Program-made: the position numbers and the translations under genes
The notes under the pieces: generated by a model
What the model was told of the DNA's origin: nothing
Databases searched by the model: none
Seen by the model: only the letters and a program-made list of their open reading frames with translations
Assembly: GCF_014621695.1 (NCBI RefSeq)
Contig: NZ_CP061281.1
Location: forward strand, 3,844,001 to 3,908,000
DNA from: Streptomyces xanthii
GTDB lineage: Bacteria; Actinomycetota; Actinomycetes; Streptomycetales; Streptomycetaceae
Direction: 5' to 3'
DNA: 64,000 nt
Shown: in pieces, positions 28,800-37,123 of the stretch
Numbering within the stretch: the first letter of the stretch is position 1
Layout: every line of letters starts with the position of its first letter

Positions 28800-29012
28800 T
28801 CACCAGTCGCTGCGCGACGAGGACCCCGCCATGAACTTCCGTACGACGTAGACGAGCCCACCGACCAGGGCGGCGAACACCAGCACCTTGAACAGCAGCC
28901 AGACAACGAAGTTGACGATGCTGAAGATCAGCCCGCCGAACACGACCAGGGCGATGAACGGCACCGCGACCCACTTCACCCACCACGGCATGCTCGCGAA
29001 TATCTCTCGCAC
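28800..29012 (-). CDS. DUF5326-type small membrane protein
   Basis: A 70-residue protein with two closely spaced hydrophobic helices (about 10-33 and 35-57) and a serine-rich basic tail ending SSSRSDW. The opening REIFASMPWWVKW is characteristic of a small Streptomyces family that I know as DUF5326. Start is GTG 29012. It probably sits in the cytoplasmic membrane; function is unknown. Confidence 0.8.
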   Translation of the reverse strand: MREIFASMPWWVKWVAVPFIALVVFGGLIFSIVNFVVWLLFKVLVFAALVGGLVYVVRKFMAGSSSRSDW

Positions 29013-29179
29013 TGCCCTCGCTCCTTCGTTCGCGGCCCCCGACCGGGGACTCCTCCGACGTCCTGTACTCGATGCTGACATGCCGAAGGGCCGTCCGGGG
29101 CCCTCGGACCCCTTGTCCTCCCCTGACCCGACCCTGAGGGAACCCTGGGGTCCGGCATCGGCCGCACGGTGGGGGAGCT

Positions 29180-29497
29180 CTAACCCTCCGGCGGCGAGAA
29201 GACGACCATCACCCGCAGGTCCTCGCTGATGTGGTGGAACTTGTGGGCCACGCCGGCCGGGACGTACACGACGCTGCCGCGCCCGACCTGGGTGGTCTCC
29301 ATGCCGACGGTGATCGAGGCGCGCCCGCTGACCACGAGGTAGACCTCGTCCTGCTGGTGCGGCTGCTGCGGGTCGTGCTCCCCCGCGTTCAGCGCGTAGA
29401 GCCCGACCGACATGTTCCGCTCGCGCAGAAACTGCAGATACGCACCGTCGTTGGCGGCCCGCTCCGCCTCCAGTTCGTCCAGCCGGAATGCCTTCAT
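29180..29497 (-). CDS. Cupin domain protein
   Basis: A 105-residue single-domain cupin. Motif 1 reads PHQQDEVYLVVSGRASITVG and motif 2 reads VPAGVAHKFHHIS, giving His/Glu/His residues suited to a metal ion. ATG 29497 starts the conserved KAFRLDELEAERA segment; the open frame extends 11 codons upstream without similarity. It is divergent from the holin-like gene. The reaction or ligand is unknown. Confidence 0.83.
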   Translation of the reverse strand: MKAFRLDELEAERAANDGAYLQFLRERNMSVGLYALNAGEHDPQQPHQQDEVYLVVSGRASITVGMETTQVGRGSVVYVPAGVAHKFHHISEDLRVMVVFSPPEG

Positions 29498-29556
29498 CGC
29501 TGCTCGTCCGCCCCTGTCCACCCTCGTCAACGCGCTTGTCTGCCACGATCAGACAC

Positions 29557-29937
29557 ATGAAGAATTTCGTAGTCAAGACGCTCGCCAACGCGGGGGCCCT
29601 CGCCGTCGCCGTCTGGCTGCTCGACAAGATCACACTCACCGGGGACAGCACCGGCAAGAAGGTCGGCACCCTGCTCCTGGTGGCTCTGATCTTCGGTCTG
29701 GTCAACTTCCTCGTGAAGCCCGTCGTGAAGGTGCTCACCTTCCCGCTCTTCATCCTCACCCTGGGCCTGATCACGCTGATCGTGAACGCCCTGATGCTGA
29801 TGCTGACCTCCTGGCTCGCCGACAAGCTGGACCTCAGCTTCCACGTCGACGGGTTCTGGACCGCAGTCCTCGGCGGCCTGATCATCTCGATCGTCTCGTG
29901 GGCGCTGAACGTCGTGCTGCCCGACGACAAGGACTGA
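29557..29937 (+). CDS. Four-helix holin-like membrane protein (PF04020 type)
   Basis: A 126-residue protein with four membrane segments and the conserved NFLVKPVVKVLTFPLFILTLG core of the so-called mycobacterial 4-TMS phage holin family. Despite the family name there are no phage genes nearby, so lysis is not a likely role. It starts at ATG 29557 and ends 8 bases before the phosphatase gene, so the two probably form an operon. Confidence 0.85.
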   Translation: MKNFVVKTLANAGALAVAVWLLDKITLTGDSTGKKVGTLLLVALIFGLVNFLVKPVVKVLTFPLFILTLGLITLIVNALMLMLTSWLADKLDLSFHVDGFWTAVLGGLIISIVSWALNVVLPDDKD

Positions 29938-29945
29938 CGCCCGCC

Positions 29946-30431
29946 ATGACCTTCCGCGTGTGCTTCGTCTGCACGGGCAACATCTGCCGGTCCCCCATGG
30001 CCGAGCACGTGTTCCGCTCCCGCGTCCGGGAGGCCGGGCTCACCGGTCTCGTCGAGGTGGACAGCGCGGGCACGGACGGCTGGCACGAGGGCGACGGCGC
30101 CGATCCGCGCACCGTCCACGTCCTCCGGGAGGCCGGCCACGACTCGGGGCACACCGCCCGTCAGTTCCGGCGCGACTGGTTCGACCGGCTCGATCTGATC
30201 GTCGCCCTCGACGCGGGGCACCTGCGCACGCTGCGCCGGCTGGCCCCGACACCTCAGGACGCGGAGAAGGTGCGGCTCCTGCGCTCCTTCGACCCGTCCG
30301 CCGATCCGGACGACCTCGACGTCCCCGACCCGTACTACGGCGACGCGGCCGGTTTCGAGCACTGCCTCAAGCTCGTCGAAGCGGCGAGCGACGGGCTCCT
30401 GGACGCCGTACGCGCCCGGCTCGGCGCCTAG
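29946..30431 (+). CDS. ptpA: Low-molecular-weight protein tyrosine phosphatase
   Basis: A 161-residue phosphatase. The active-site loop CTGNICRS (C9 to R15 in CX5R) stands at the N-terminus and the general acid is in DPYYG near the C-terminus, both as in the family. The likely homologue is PtpA, which in S. coelicolor affects secondary metabolism when overexpressed. Start ATG 29946 lies 8 bases after the holin-like gene. A strong hairpin follows the stop. Confidence 0.92.
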   Translation: MTFRVCFVCTGNICRSPMAEHVFRSRVREAGLTGLVEVDSAGTDGWHEGDGADPRTVHVLREAGHDSGHTARQFRRDWFDRLDLIVALDAGHLRTLRRLAPTPQDAEKVRLLRSFDPSADPDDLDVPDPYYGDAAGFEHCLKLVEAASDGLLDAVRARLGA

Positions 30432-30455
30432 CACCGAGCCCCCGCCGCACAGGAC

Positions 30456-30494
30456 GGACGGTCCGAGCCTCCCCCCTCGTGGCTCGGACCGTCC
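30456..30494. terminator. Terminator hairpin behind ptpA
   Basis: A perfect 14-bp inverted repeat, 30456-30469 (GGACGGTCCGAGCC) and 30481-30494, with an 11-base loop, 25 bases after the ptpA stop. There is no U-tract. It would end the holin-like/ptpA transcript. Confidence 0.8.
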
Positions 30495-30634
30495 CGGTTC
30501 TGCGCGCGAAGAACCGCACCAACAAGGCTAGTTGACTCTGTGTCAGTGTCCAATCACGGTAGCGACAGAGACCTATCGACATATTTATAGTGGGGCGCGA
30601 CCGGGGACCCCGGAGGGGAGGGACGTCGTCACCC

Positions 30635-31540
30635 ATGGATCTCGCCCTGCTGCGCACCTTCGTGACCGTCCATCGAGCCGGGTCCTTCACCCGGGCCGCC
30701 GCGCTGCTCGGGCTCTCGCAGCCCGCCGTGACCTCCCAGATCCGCACCCTGGAGCGCCAGCTGGGGCGCCCGCTGTTCCTCCGGCAGGCGCGCGGCGTCA
30801 CACCCACGACCATCGGCGACGAACTGGCCCACAAGGCGGCCCCGCATCTCGACGCCCTCGTGGAGATCACCGAGGCCGGACTCGACGAGGAGTCCTCCGT
30901 ACGGACCCTGCACCTCGCCGGGCCGCCGGAGTTCACCGCCGAGCGCGCCCTGCCCGCCCTCACCGCGCTGACCCGCGACGACGGCCACGGCATCGCCCTG
31001 CGGGCCACCTTCGGCACGGCCGAGGAGTCTCTCGAAGGCCTCGGCGCCGGACATCATGATCTGGCCATCACCACCGCCCGGCCGCGCGGCGCCCTGCTCA
31101 CCGCGACCCCGCTCTGCGACGAGGAGCACGTCCTGGTCGCGGCACCGCGGTGGGCGGCCCGGATCGGCCCGGGAAAGCTGCACCGGGACGCCGCGCCCTC
31201 CCTGGAGAAGTTCCCGGTCGTCGAGGTGCACGAGTCGCTCCCGCTCGTCTCCCGCTACTGGACCGCGGTCTTCGACACACGCCCCGCCGTGTCCGGGACG
31301 GTCGTCGTTCCTGATCTACGCGCGGTGCTGGCCTGCGTCGCCTCGGGCGCCGGCCTCGCCGTCGTGCCCCGCTATCTGGCCGCGCCCGCCCTGGAGAGCG
31401 GGGAGCTCGTCGCGCTGCTCGACCCGCCCGTGCCGCCCCTGCGCACGTACTTCCTCGTCGTCCGCACCGGCACACTCGCCCTGCCGCACATCGCGCGGGC
31501 GCACGAGTGGCTGCTGCGCGCCGCCGTCGACTGGACGTGA
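30635..31540 (+). CDS. LysR family transcriptional regulator
   Basis: A 301-residue LysR-type regulator. The helix-turn-helix covers about residues 1-60 (LRTFVTVHRAGSFTRAA, LSQPAVTSQIRTLE) and the effector domain follows, ending in the SGAGLAVVPRYL segment. ATG 30635 follows GGAGGGGAGG. The upstream region contains CTATCGACATATTTATAG at about 30573-30590, an AT-rich dyad that could be its autoregulatory site. It is followed at 68 bases by the Nudix gene, with a parS in between. Confidence 0.88.
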   Translation: MDLALLRTFVTVHRAGSFTRAAALLGLSQPAVTSQIRTLERQLGRPLFLRQARGVTPTTIGDELAHKAAPHLDALVEITEAGLDEESSVRTLHLAGPPEFTAERALPALTALTRDDGHGIALRATFGTAEESLEGLGAGHHDLAITTARPRGALLTATPLCDEEHVLVAAPRWAARIGPGKLHRDAAPSLEKFPVVEVHESLPLVSRYWTAVFDTRPAVSGTVVVPDLRAVLACVASGAGLAVVPRYLAAPALESGELVALLDPPVPPLRTYFLVVRTGTLALPHIARAHEWLLRAAVDWT

Positions 31541-31572
31541 GGAAGACCGAAGGGGACAAGGACGGTGCGGGA

Positions 31573-31588
31573 TGTTTCACGTGGAACC
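31573..31588. other. parS site, Bacillus-type variant
   Basis: TGTTTCACGTGGAACC has two mismatches to the Streptomyces consensus, but its 15-base core equals the reverse complement of the B. subtilis parS (TGTTCCACGTGAAACA). It lies in the LysR/Nudix intergenic region. Confidence 0.75.
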
Positions 31589-31608
31589 GTCGGGGCCACA
31601 TTTCTCCC

Positions 31609-32091
31609 ATGACCGTACGACCCGTGGTCAAGCGCACCGCACGCGCCATCCTGCTCGACGGCGACCACCTCATCCTGATCAAGCGGACCAAGCCCGGCGT
31701 CGACCCGTACTGGCTGACCCCCGGCGGCGGCGTCGAGGCCGAGGACACCACCGTCGTGGACGCCCTGCACCGCGAGGTGCACGAGGAACTGGGCGCCAAG
31801 ATCACCGACGTGGTGCCCTGCTTCGTCGACACCGTCGAGCACATCGGTGACGACGGCGGCGCGACCGGAGTGAAGGTCCAGCACTTCTTCGTCTGCCGAC
31901 TGGAGTCGATGGACCTCACCCAGCGGCACGGCCCCGAGATCGACGAGCCGTGCGGCGAGTACGAGATCGTCCGGGTGCCGTTCACCCGCGTCGGGATCGC
32001 CTCGGTCCATCTCGTCCCGCTCTCCCTGCGCCACTACCTGGACGGCAACATCGAGGGCGTACGCGCGATGCACGCCCCCGATCTGGGCTGA
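31609..32091 (+). CDS. Nudix hydrolase
   Basis: A 160-residue Nudix protein. The Nudix box begins GGGVEAEDTTVVDALHREV and ends HEELGA, with all catalytic glutamates present (GX5EX7REVXEELG). Substrate class cannot be told; the short length and lack of extra domains suit a nucleotide diphosphatase. ATG 31609 was chosen as the start of the conserved strand KRTARAILLDGDHLILIKR. A parS site is 20 bases upstream. Confidence 0.88.
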   Translation: MTVRPVVKRTARAILLDGDHLILIKRTKPGVDPYWLTPGGGVEAEDTTVVDALHREVHEELGAKITDVVPCFVDTVEHIGDDGGATGVKVQHFFVCRLESMDLTQRHGPEIDEPCGEYEIVRVPFTRVGIASVHLVPLSLRHYLDGNIEGVRAMHAPDLG

Positions 32092-32189
32092 TCCCCACGA
32101 GGCGGGCCGGCGGACCGGCCGCGTACGCCGGAGCCAGTACGCGGAGATACTCCCGCCGTCAGACGTGCTCGGCGCCCGTGCGCGGCACC

Positions 32190-32735
32190 GTGTTTCACGT
32201 GAAACTTCAGCGCCGCCCTCGACGGGCACTCCTCGTTGTCCACGTCGCCGCCTCCGCCTGCTGGCTGGGCGTCACGCTCGGGCTGCTCGCGCTGGCCGTC
32301 ACCGCGACGACCACCGGGGCCGGCCCGGCCGTGGAGGCCTCCGCCCGCGCCATGAAGCTCTTCGCGGACTGGCTGGTGATCCCGCTCGCCCTGCTGACCC
32401 TGCTGAGCGGCCTCGTGCTCTCGCTCGGCACCCCCTGGGGCCTGGCCCGGCACCGGTGGGTCTACGTCAAGTTCTGGCTCACCCTCGCCACGACCGCCGC
32501 ATCGGTCTTCGCCCTGCGGCCGGGTGTGAACGACGCCGTGACCACCCTCGCGGCGGGCGGGCAGCTGTCCCGCCCGACCGATCTCCTCGCCGGGCCCGTC
32601 GTCTCGCTGACCTCGTACGTCTTCATGACGGCCGTCTCGGTGCTCAAGCCCTGGGGTCTGACCCGACGTGGCCGAAAGCACCGTGTCGAGGCCCGCAAAG
32701 CGGTGGACGACAGGGTGCCGCATCCGACAGCCTGA
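32190..32735 (+). CDS. Small integral membrane protein
   Basis: A protein of about 181 residues with four predicted membrane segments (around 15-40, 55-75, 90-110, 140-160) and a basic tail. It resembles the DUF2269-like class loosely; I do not assign a function. The start is uncertain: GTG 32190 and GTG 32199 both lie inside a parS palindrome and GTG 32178 is also in frame; none has a clear ribosome binding site. Confidence 0.72.
   Translation: MFHVKLQRRPRRALLVVHVAASACWLGVTLGLLALAVTATTTGAGPAVEASARAMKLFADWLVIPLALLTLLSGLVLSLGTPWGLARHRWVYVKFWLTLATTAASVFALRPGVNDAVTTLAAGGQLSRPTDLLAGPVVSLTSYVFMTAVSVLKPWGLTRRGRKHRVEARKAVDDRVPHPTA
32191..32206. other. parS site at a gene start
   Basis: TGTTTCACGTGAAACT, 15 of 16 matches to parS. 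It overlaps the first codons of the membrane protein gene, which would then begin with residues FHVK. Confidence 0.88.
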
Positions 32736-32740
32736 CCTGC

Positions 32741-33607
32741 GTGTCGACACCTTCGCTCTCCGACCTGCCCATCCGCCGCCTCACCCCGCGTGATCTCCAG
32801 GCCTGCGCCGACCTCTCCGAGGACCGGGGCTGGCCGCGCGAGGAGCACAAATGGGGTCTGCTGCTCGCCGCCGGAACCGGCTACGGCATCGACGACCCCG
32901 ACGGCGGACTCGTCACCGCCTGCGTGGTGACGGACTACGGCTCCCGGGAGCGGCCCGAGCTCCGCGCCATCGGCATGGTCCTCGTCGCCGAGCGCCACGC
33001 CCGCAAGGGGATCGGCCGGCGTCTGATGCGGCACATCGTCGAGGCCGCGGGCGCCACTCCGCTGACCCTGCACGCGACGCCGTACGGGCGGCCGCTCTAC
33101 GAGGAGCTCGGCTTCAAGGTCACCGGGCGGGCCGAGATGGTGCGCGGCCGGTTCACCCCGGACGGCACGGACTCGCCGGTCCGAACCCGTCCGGCCACCG
33201 CCGAGGACCTTCCGGCGATCCTGCGCCTGGACGCCGAGGTCTTCGGCTCCGACCGCACCCACGTCATCACCAGGCTTCCGGCCTTCGCGGACCAGTTGCG
33301 CGTCGCCGAGGACGGCACGGGGATCACCGGCTACGCCGCCGCCTGGCCCAACATGGACACCCATGTCATCGGCCCGCTGATCGCCCGGGACACCGCGACC
33401 GCGAAGGCCCTCGTCGCCTCGCTCGCAGAGGGCACCGACCGGCCGCTGCGCACCGACGTCGACGTCCGTCACGAGGAACTGCTCGTCTGGCTGAAGGAGC
33501 GAGGCCTCGAAGGCATCGCCATGAACGCGGTGATGAACTTCGCCGCGCCGGACCTCCCCGGCGACTGGACCCGTCGCTTCGCCCCGCTGACGGTGGCCGC
33601 CGGCTGA
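32741..33607 (+). CDS. Tandem GNAT acetyltransferase
   Basis: A 288-residue protein with two GNAT folds. The N-terminal one is complete, with the acetyl-CoA pyrophosphate loop RHARKGIGRRLM and the YEELGF end motif; the C-terminal half (from about 150) begins RTRPATAEDLPAI and looks like a degenerate second domain. This arrangement is seen in YitF/Eis-like acetyltransferases. Start is GTG 32741, 5 bases after the preceding stop, so they are likely co-transcribed. A long hairpin follows. Confidence 0.85.
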   Translation: MSTPSLSDLPIRRLTPRDLQACADLSEDRGWPREEHKWGLLLAAGTGYGIDDPDGGLVTACVVTDYGSRERPELRAIGMVLVAERHARKGIGRRLMRHIVEAAGATPLTLHATPYGRPLYEELGFKVTGRAEMVRGRFTPDGTDSPVRTRPATAEDLPAILRLDAEVFGSDRTHVITRLPAFADQLRVAEDGTGITGYAAAWPNMDTHVIGPLIARDTATAKALVASLAEGTDRPLRTDVDVRHEELLVWLKERGLEGIAMNAVMNFAAPDLPGDWTRRFAPLTVAAG

Positions 33608-33626
33608 GCCACCGCGACCGGACCAG

Positions 33627-33673
33627 GATCCGCCCCCGAGCACCGCGTGACCGTGGCCGCTCGGGGGCGGATC
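33627..33673. terminator. Terminator hairpin behind the tandem GNAT gene
   Basis: Perfect 15-bp arms, 33627-33641 (GATCCGCCCCCGAGC) and 33659-33673, with a 17-base loop, starting 19 bases after the stop codon. Confidence 0.75.
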
Positions 33674-33754
33674 TGCGAGACGGGGGTCGGGAAAGCCGAT
33701 GCGGGCCGGCAGAACAGGGTGCGAGGGCTCACCGCGATCACCGCTCCCAGTTAC

Positions 33755-33770
33755 TTGCACACGCTGGCAA
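33755..33770. promoter_or_regulatory. Dyad TTGC-N8-GCAA upstream of the MarR gene
   Basis: TTGCACACGCTGGCAA lies 59 bases before the MarR start in a relatively AT-rich segment. MarR proteins usually bind such short dyads near their own promoters, so it is a candidate autoregulatory operator. Confidence 0.35.
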
Positions 33771-33828
33771 TTTCACGCGATCGACTACCCTGGTGCGCAG
33801 CCACTCCGGAACGGAGGATCCACCCGAC

Positions 33829-34287
33829 ATGACCGCCACAGACCCCGCACTCACCGCCCTCGCCCAGGGCTGGTGCGCCCTCTCCCTGCTCCACGGGAGG
33901 ATCGAGGCCCACATCGAGCGCGCCCTGCAGTCCCGCCACGACCTGAGCGTGCGCGAGTACTCCCTGCTGGACGTCCTCAGCCGCCAGCACGACGGAGAGG
34001 GCGGCCACCTCCAGATGAAGCAGGTCGCCGACGCCGTCGTCCTCAGCCAGAGCGCCACCACCCGCCTCGTCACCCGCCTCGAGGACCGCGGCCTGCTCAT
34101 GCGCTACCTGTGCCCCACCGACCGGCGCGGCATCTACACCAACGTCTCCGACCAGGGACTCCAGCTCCTCGCCGAAGCCCGCCCCACCAACGAGACCGCC
34201 CTGCGCGAAGCCCTCGACGCCGCGGCCGAGAACCCCGAGCTGGCCCCGCTCGTCCGGGCCGTCGAGGGACTCCGCACGCCCGTGTAA
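33829..34287 (+). CDS. MarR family transcriptional regulator
   Basis: A 152-residue MarR-type regulator. The winged helix is visible as LSVREYSLLDVLSR, MKQVADAVVLSQSATTRLVTRL, EDRGLL and the wing DRRGIYTNVSDQG. N- and C-terminal helices for dimerisation are present. ATG 33829 is preceded by ACGGAGGATCC. The following acetyltransferase gene, 41 bases on, may be its target. The ligand is unknown. Confidence 0.87.
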   Translation: MTATDPALTALAQGWCALSLLHGRIEAHIERALQSRHDLSVREYSLLDVLSRQHDGEGGHLQMKQVADAVVLSQSATTRLVTRLEDRGLLMRYLCPTDRRGIYTNVSDQGLQLLAEARPTNETALREALDAAAENPELAPLVRAVEGLRTPV

Positions 34288-34328
34288 AAGGGGCTGAGGC
34301 CCCGCGCCCGTCCGCTTAGGCTGCGGCC

Positions 34329-34784
34329 ATGGAAGAAGATCTTGAGATCAGGCAGGCCGCGGCCAAGGACGTCCCGGAGATCGTCGCGATGCTGGCGGAC
34401 GATCCGCTCGGGGCCACGCGCGAGTCGCCGGACGACCTCACGCCGTACCTCACCGCGCTCGCGCGACTGACCGACGACCCGAACCAGCATGTCGTCGTCG
34501 CCGTGCGCGGCGAGCGCGTCGTCGGCACCCTGCAGCTCACGGTCGTCCCCGGCCTCTCCCGCAAGGGATCCACGCGCTCGATCATCGAGGGCGTGCGCGT
34601 GCACGGCGACGAGCGCGGAAGCGGTCTGGGGACACGGCTCATCACCTGGGCTGTCGAGGAATCCCGGCGCCAGGACTGCCAGTTGGTCCAGCTGACCTCC
34701 GACGCGACCCGCACCGACGCCCATCGCTTCTACGAACGCCTCGGCTTCAAGGCCTCGCACGTGGGCTTCAAGCTCCAGCTCTGA
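34329..34784 (+). CDS. GNAT family N-acetyltransferase
   Basis: A 151-residue single-domain acetyltransferase. The acetyl-CoA loop reads ERGSGLGTRLITWAVEE and the C-terminal motif is AHRFYERLGF, both standard. The preceding strand IIEGVRVHGD is also typical. Substrate unknown. It follows the MarR gene and is convergent with the serine hydrolase gene, separated by a 28-bp palindrome containing parS. Confidence 0.88.
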   Translation: MEEDLEIRQAAAKDVPEIVAMLADDPLGATRESPDDLTPYLTALARLTDDPNQHVVVAVRGERVVGTLQLTVVPGLSRKGSTRSIIEGVRVHGDERGSGLGTRLITWAVEESRRQDCQLVQLTSDATRTDAHRFYERLGFKASHVGFKLQL

Positions 34785-34787
34785 GGC

Positions 34788-34815
34788 GCCGCCTGTTTCA
34801 CGTGAAACAGGCGGC
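34788..34815. other. parS in a 28-bp perfect palindrome, possible terminator
   Basis: The perfect 16-base parS TGTTTCACGTGAAACA (34794-34809) is extended by GCCGCC on the left and GGCGGC on the right, so the whole 28 bases are a perfect palindrome. It lies four bases behind the acetyltransferase stop and between convergent genes. Transcribed, it would fold into a 14-bp stem with little loop, so it may double as a bidirectional terminator. Confidence 0.85.
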
Positions 34816-34830
34816 CGCTTCTGAGCGCGC

Positions 34831-36240
34831 TCACCGCGGGATGCCGCGCCAGCCCTCCGGGTCCACCCCGCCGGGCACCGGCGCGTCCGTGGCGTACGGC
34901 TCGCGCGTGAACATGAACGATCCGAGGTCGAGATGGCTCACCGCGCCGTCCGGCCGCCGTACGGCCCGCAGGACCTCTCCGGCGTAGTAGCCGTCGAGCC
35001 CGGTCCAGGTGCCGTCGCCGTTCGTCCGGAAGCGGGAGCTGCGTCCGCCGCCGGCCACGGGGCCCAGGGTGACTCCGTCGCCGTCGGATAGGCGGAGCGC
35101 CACCACCTGGGTGCCCCAGTACCAGGGTCCGGCCAGCTCCAGGACAGAGGCGTCCACTTCGGGGAGGGGCCGCCACGGCTCGGGGATCCTCGGCTCGGCG
35201 TCGGCCACGATCGCCAGGAGCTCCGCGGCGACGGACGCGGCGGGAACGCCCGAGGTGCAGTTGGCCAGCGTGACGGCCACGAGTCCCTCCTCCTCGCAGA
35301 GCCACAGCCCGGCCACGAACCCGGGCAGCGACCCGCTGTGCCCCACGAGCGTGCGCCCGTCCCGGCGCGCCACCTGCACCCCGAGTCCGTACGAGGCGCC
35401 CCAGTCGCCGGGCAGCGTCGGAGCGGCCGGAGCCCGCATCTCGCGCAGCGATTCCGCCCCGAGCACGCGCTCTTCACCGGCCACGAGGAACGCGGCGAAG
35501 ACAGCCAGGTCGCGGGTGGTCGACCACAGTTGCCCTGCTGCCGCCATCAGTCCCAGGTCCTGGCTGGGTTCGGGCAGCATCACATCGGCGTAAGGGTGCA
35601 CGGCCCATCCCCCGGCGTGCGGGGCCTGCGGCTCGGCGCTGGTGCGGGTGAGGCCGAGCGGGTCGAGGACCTCCCGCTGGAGCACCTCGGCCCAGGGCGC
35701 CCCGCGCAGCTTCTCGACCAGTGAACCCAGCAGCGTGTAGCCGGGATTGGAGTAGTGGTGACGCCGGCCCACCGGGTGCCGGAACGGCTGCTCGCCGAGG
35801 ACCTCGCCCAGCGTGGGCCGGAGCTCGGCCGACGACCGCTCCCACCACTCACCCGGCGTCTCGGCCGCCAACCCACCGGTGTGCGCCAGGAGTTCGGCGA
35901 TGGTCACCTCGCCCGCGCCGGTGCCGGGCAGATGCTTCTCCAGCGGATCGGCCAGGTCGAGAAGGCCCTCGTCACGCAGTCGCAGCACGAGGACGGCGGT
36001 GAACGTCTTGGTGATCGAGCCGATCCTGTACTGCACGTTCTCGTCGGGCCCGTGTCCGTCCACGGAGGTCCGCGATCCCGTCCACACCAGGGCGCCGTCC
36101 CGGGCGACCGCGGCGACGAGTGACGGTGCGCGCCCCTCGCTCTGGGCCACGGCGACGCGGTGCAGCAGCGCGCGCCGCGTGGAGGGCAGCAGTTCTTCCG
36201 GGGATGCCTGGGGTACCGGGGAGACCGGCGATGTCGTCAT
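34831..36240 (-). CDS. Serine hydrolase, beta-lactamase class C / esterase family
   Basis: A 469-residue cytoplasmic or non-classically located serine hydrolase. Active-site motifs are S75-I-T-K78 (SITK in YRIGSITKTF), Y163-S-N (HHYSNPGYTL) and HSGSLPGF in place of KTG. A C-terminal beta-rich domain of about 110 residues follows. No signal peptide is seen, which argues for an esterase or D-aminopeptidase-like role rather than a secreted beta-lactamase. It is divergent from nothing immediate; the TetR gene follows upstream in the same direction. Confidence 0.87.
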   Translation of the reverse strand: MTTSPVSPVPQASPEELLPSTRRALLHRVAVAQSEGRAPSLVAAVARDGALVWTGSRTSVDGHGPDENVQYRIGSITKTFTAVLVLRLRDEGLLDLADPLEKHLPGTGAGEVTIAELLAHTGGLAAETPGEWWERSSAELRPTLGEVLGEQPFRHPVGRRHHYSNPGYTLLGSLVEKLRGAPWAEVLQREVLDPLGLTRTSAEPQAPHAGGWAVHPYADVMLPEPSQDLGLMAAAGQLWSTTRDLAVFAAFLVAGEERVLGAESLREMRAPAAPTLPGDWGASYGLGVQVARRDGRTLVGHSGSLPGFVAGLWLCEEEGLVAVTLANCTSGVPAASVAAELLAIVADAEPRIPEPWRPLPEVDASVLELAGPWYWGTQVVALRLSDGDGVTLGPVAGGGRSSRFRTNGDGTWTGLDGYYAGEVLRAVRRPDGAVSHLDLGSFMFTREPYATDAPVPGGVDPEGWRGIPR

Positions 36241-36315
36241 CGCCCCAGTTCATCGTGTGCACGCGCGCCCGTCGAGCCGATTACCGTCCGGCCGGTGCGA
36301 CCCGTCGGCGGCGTG

Positions 36316-36996
36316 TCACTTCGCGAGGCGGGCCGCGATGCCGTCGAGCAGGCAGTCGAGGCCGATGTGGAAGGTGGCGTCGGCGTCCAGGTGGGCGGCA
36401 TCGTGCACCACCGTGGCCAGGGCGGGGAAGCGGCCGGTGGCGAAGGTCCGTTCCAGGTAAGGACCGAGGGAGGCCTGCCAGCGCTTCTCGTCCATCCCGG
36501 TGGCCCGCTCGGCACGCCGGTCGGCGATCTCCCGGCGCACCGCCCCGATCACGTACGCGTTGACCGCGGCGACCAGCGGCATGACGGCGTCCACGTCGAC
36601 CTCGTCCAGGGCTGCGACCACGCACTCCCCGGTGGCCAGCGCGTGCGGCCCGAACTGGGGCCGGCCGCCCAGGAGATCGGCGAGCCATTCGTGCCTGTGC
36701 GCGGTGTGCCGGGTGGATTCGGCGAGGGACCTGAGAACCTCACGCCAGCCGTCTCCGGTCGGCCGGATCTCGGCATGCGCGGCGTCGACCATCAGGTCGA
36801 GCAGTTCGTCCTTGCTGTCGATGTAGCCGTACAGCCGCATCGGCCGGACGTCGAGCACGGTGGCGACCTTGCGCAGCGACACCGCGTCCAGGCCGTCCGC
36901 GTCGGCCAACCGGATCGCCGCGCGCACGATCCGTTCCCTGCTCAGCGGGGCCGGGACCGGTCGTTCCGCCGGCTCCGGCCTCTCCCACACCAACAT
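36316..36996 (-). CDS. TetR family regulator
   Basis: A regulator of about 226 residues. The helix-turn-helix is at about 18-65 (RERIVRAAIRLADADG, VSLRKVATVLDVRPMRLYGYI) and the C-terminal half resembles the TetR_C tetracycline-type domain, with WLADLLGG and HIGLDCLLDGI. ATG 36996 has GGTGAG close by; ATGs at 37008 and 37017 are in frame. It is divergent from a TetX-like monooxygenase, with operator-like repeats between them, the classic layout of a resistance or catabolic gene and its repressor. Confidence 0.87.
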   Translation of the reverse strand: MLVWERPEPAERPVPAPLSRERIVRAAIRLADADGLDAVSLRKVATVLDVRPMRLYGYIDSKDELLDLMVDAAHAEIRPTGDGWREVLRSLAESTRHTAHRHEWLADLLGGRPQFGPHALATGECVVAALDEVDVDAVMPLVAAVNAYVIGAVRREIADRRAERATGMDEKRWQASLGPYLERTFATGRFPALATVVHDAAHLDADATFHIGLDCLLDGIAARLAK

Positions 36997-37021
36997 GCCG
37001 CTCACCATACAACGCATGGAG

Positions 37022-37065
37022 CGATACAGTGTATCGCCCAATACGCTGTATCGATCGATGTATCG
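37022..37065. promoter_or_regulatory. Three operator-like repeats between tetR-type and monooxygenase genes
   Basis: CGATACAGTGTATCG at 37022-37036 is a perfect 15-base dyad. CAATACGCTGTATCG at 37039-37053 matches it at 12 of 15 positions, and TGTATCG at 37059-37065 repeats the right half. They lie in the divergent promoter region and are good candidates for TetR-type repressor sites. Confidence 0.7.
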
Positions 37066-37123
37066 CTGCACGACGGCACTGCTGCACCGACTGCACTGCT
37101 GCATCGCTGAAGAGGAGGCGACC

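Noticed and set aside
29557..29937. Holin-like protein as a sign of a prophage
   Set aside because: No integrase, lysin, terminase or structural genes are near, and PF04020-type proteins are common chromosomal membrane proteins.
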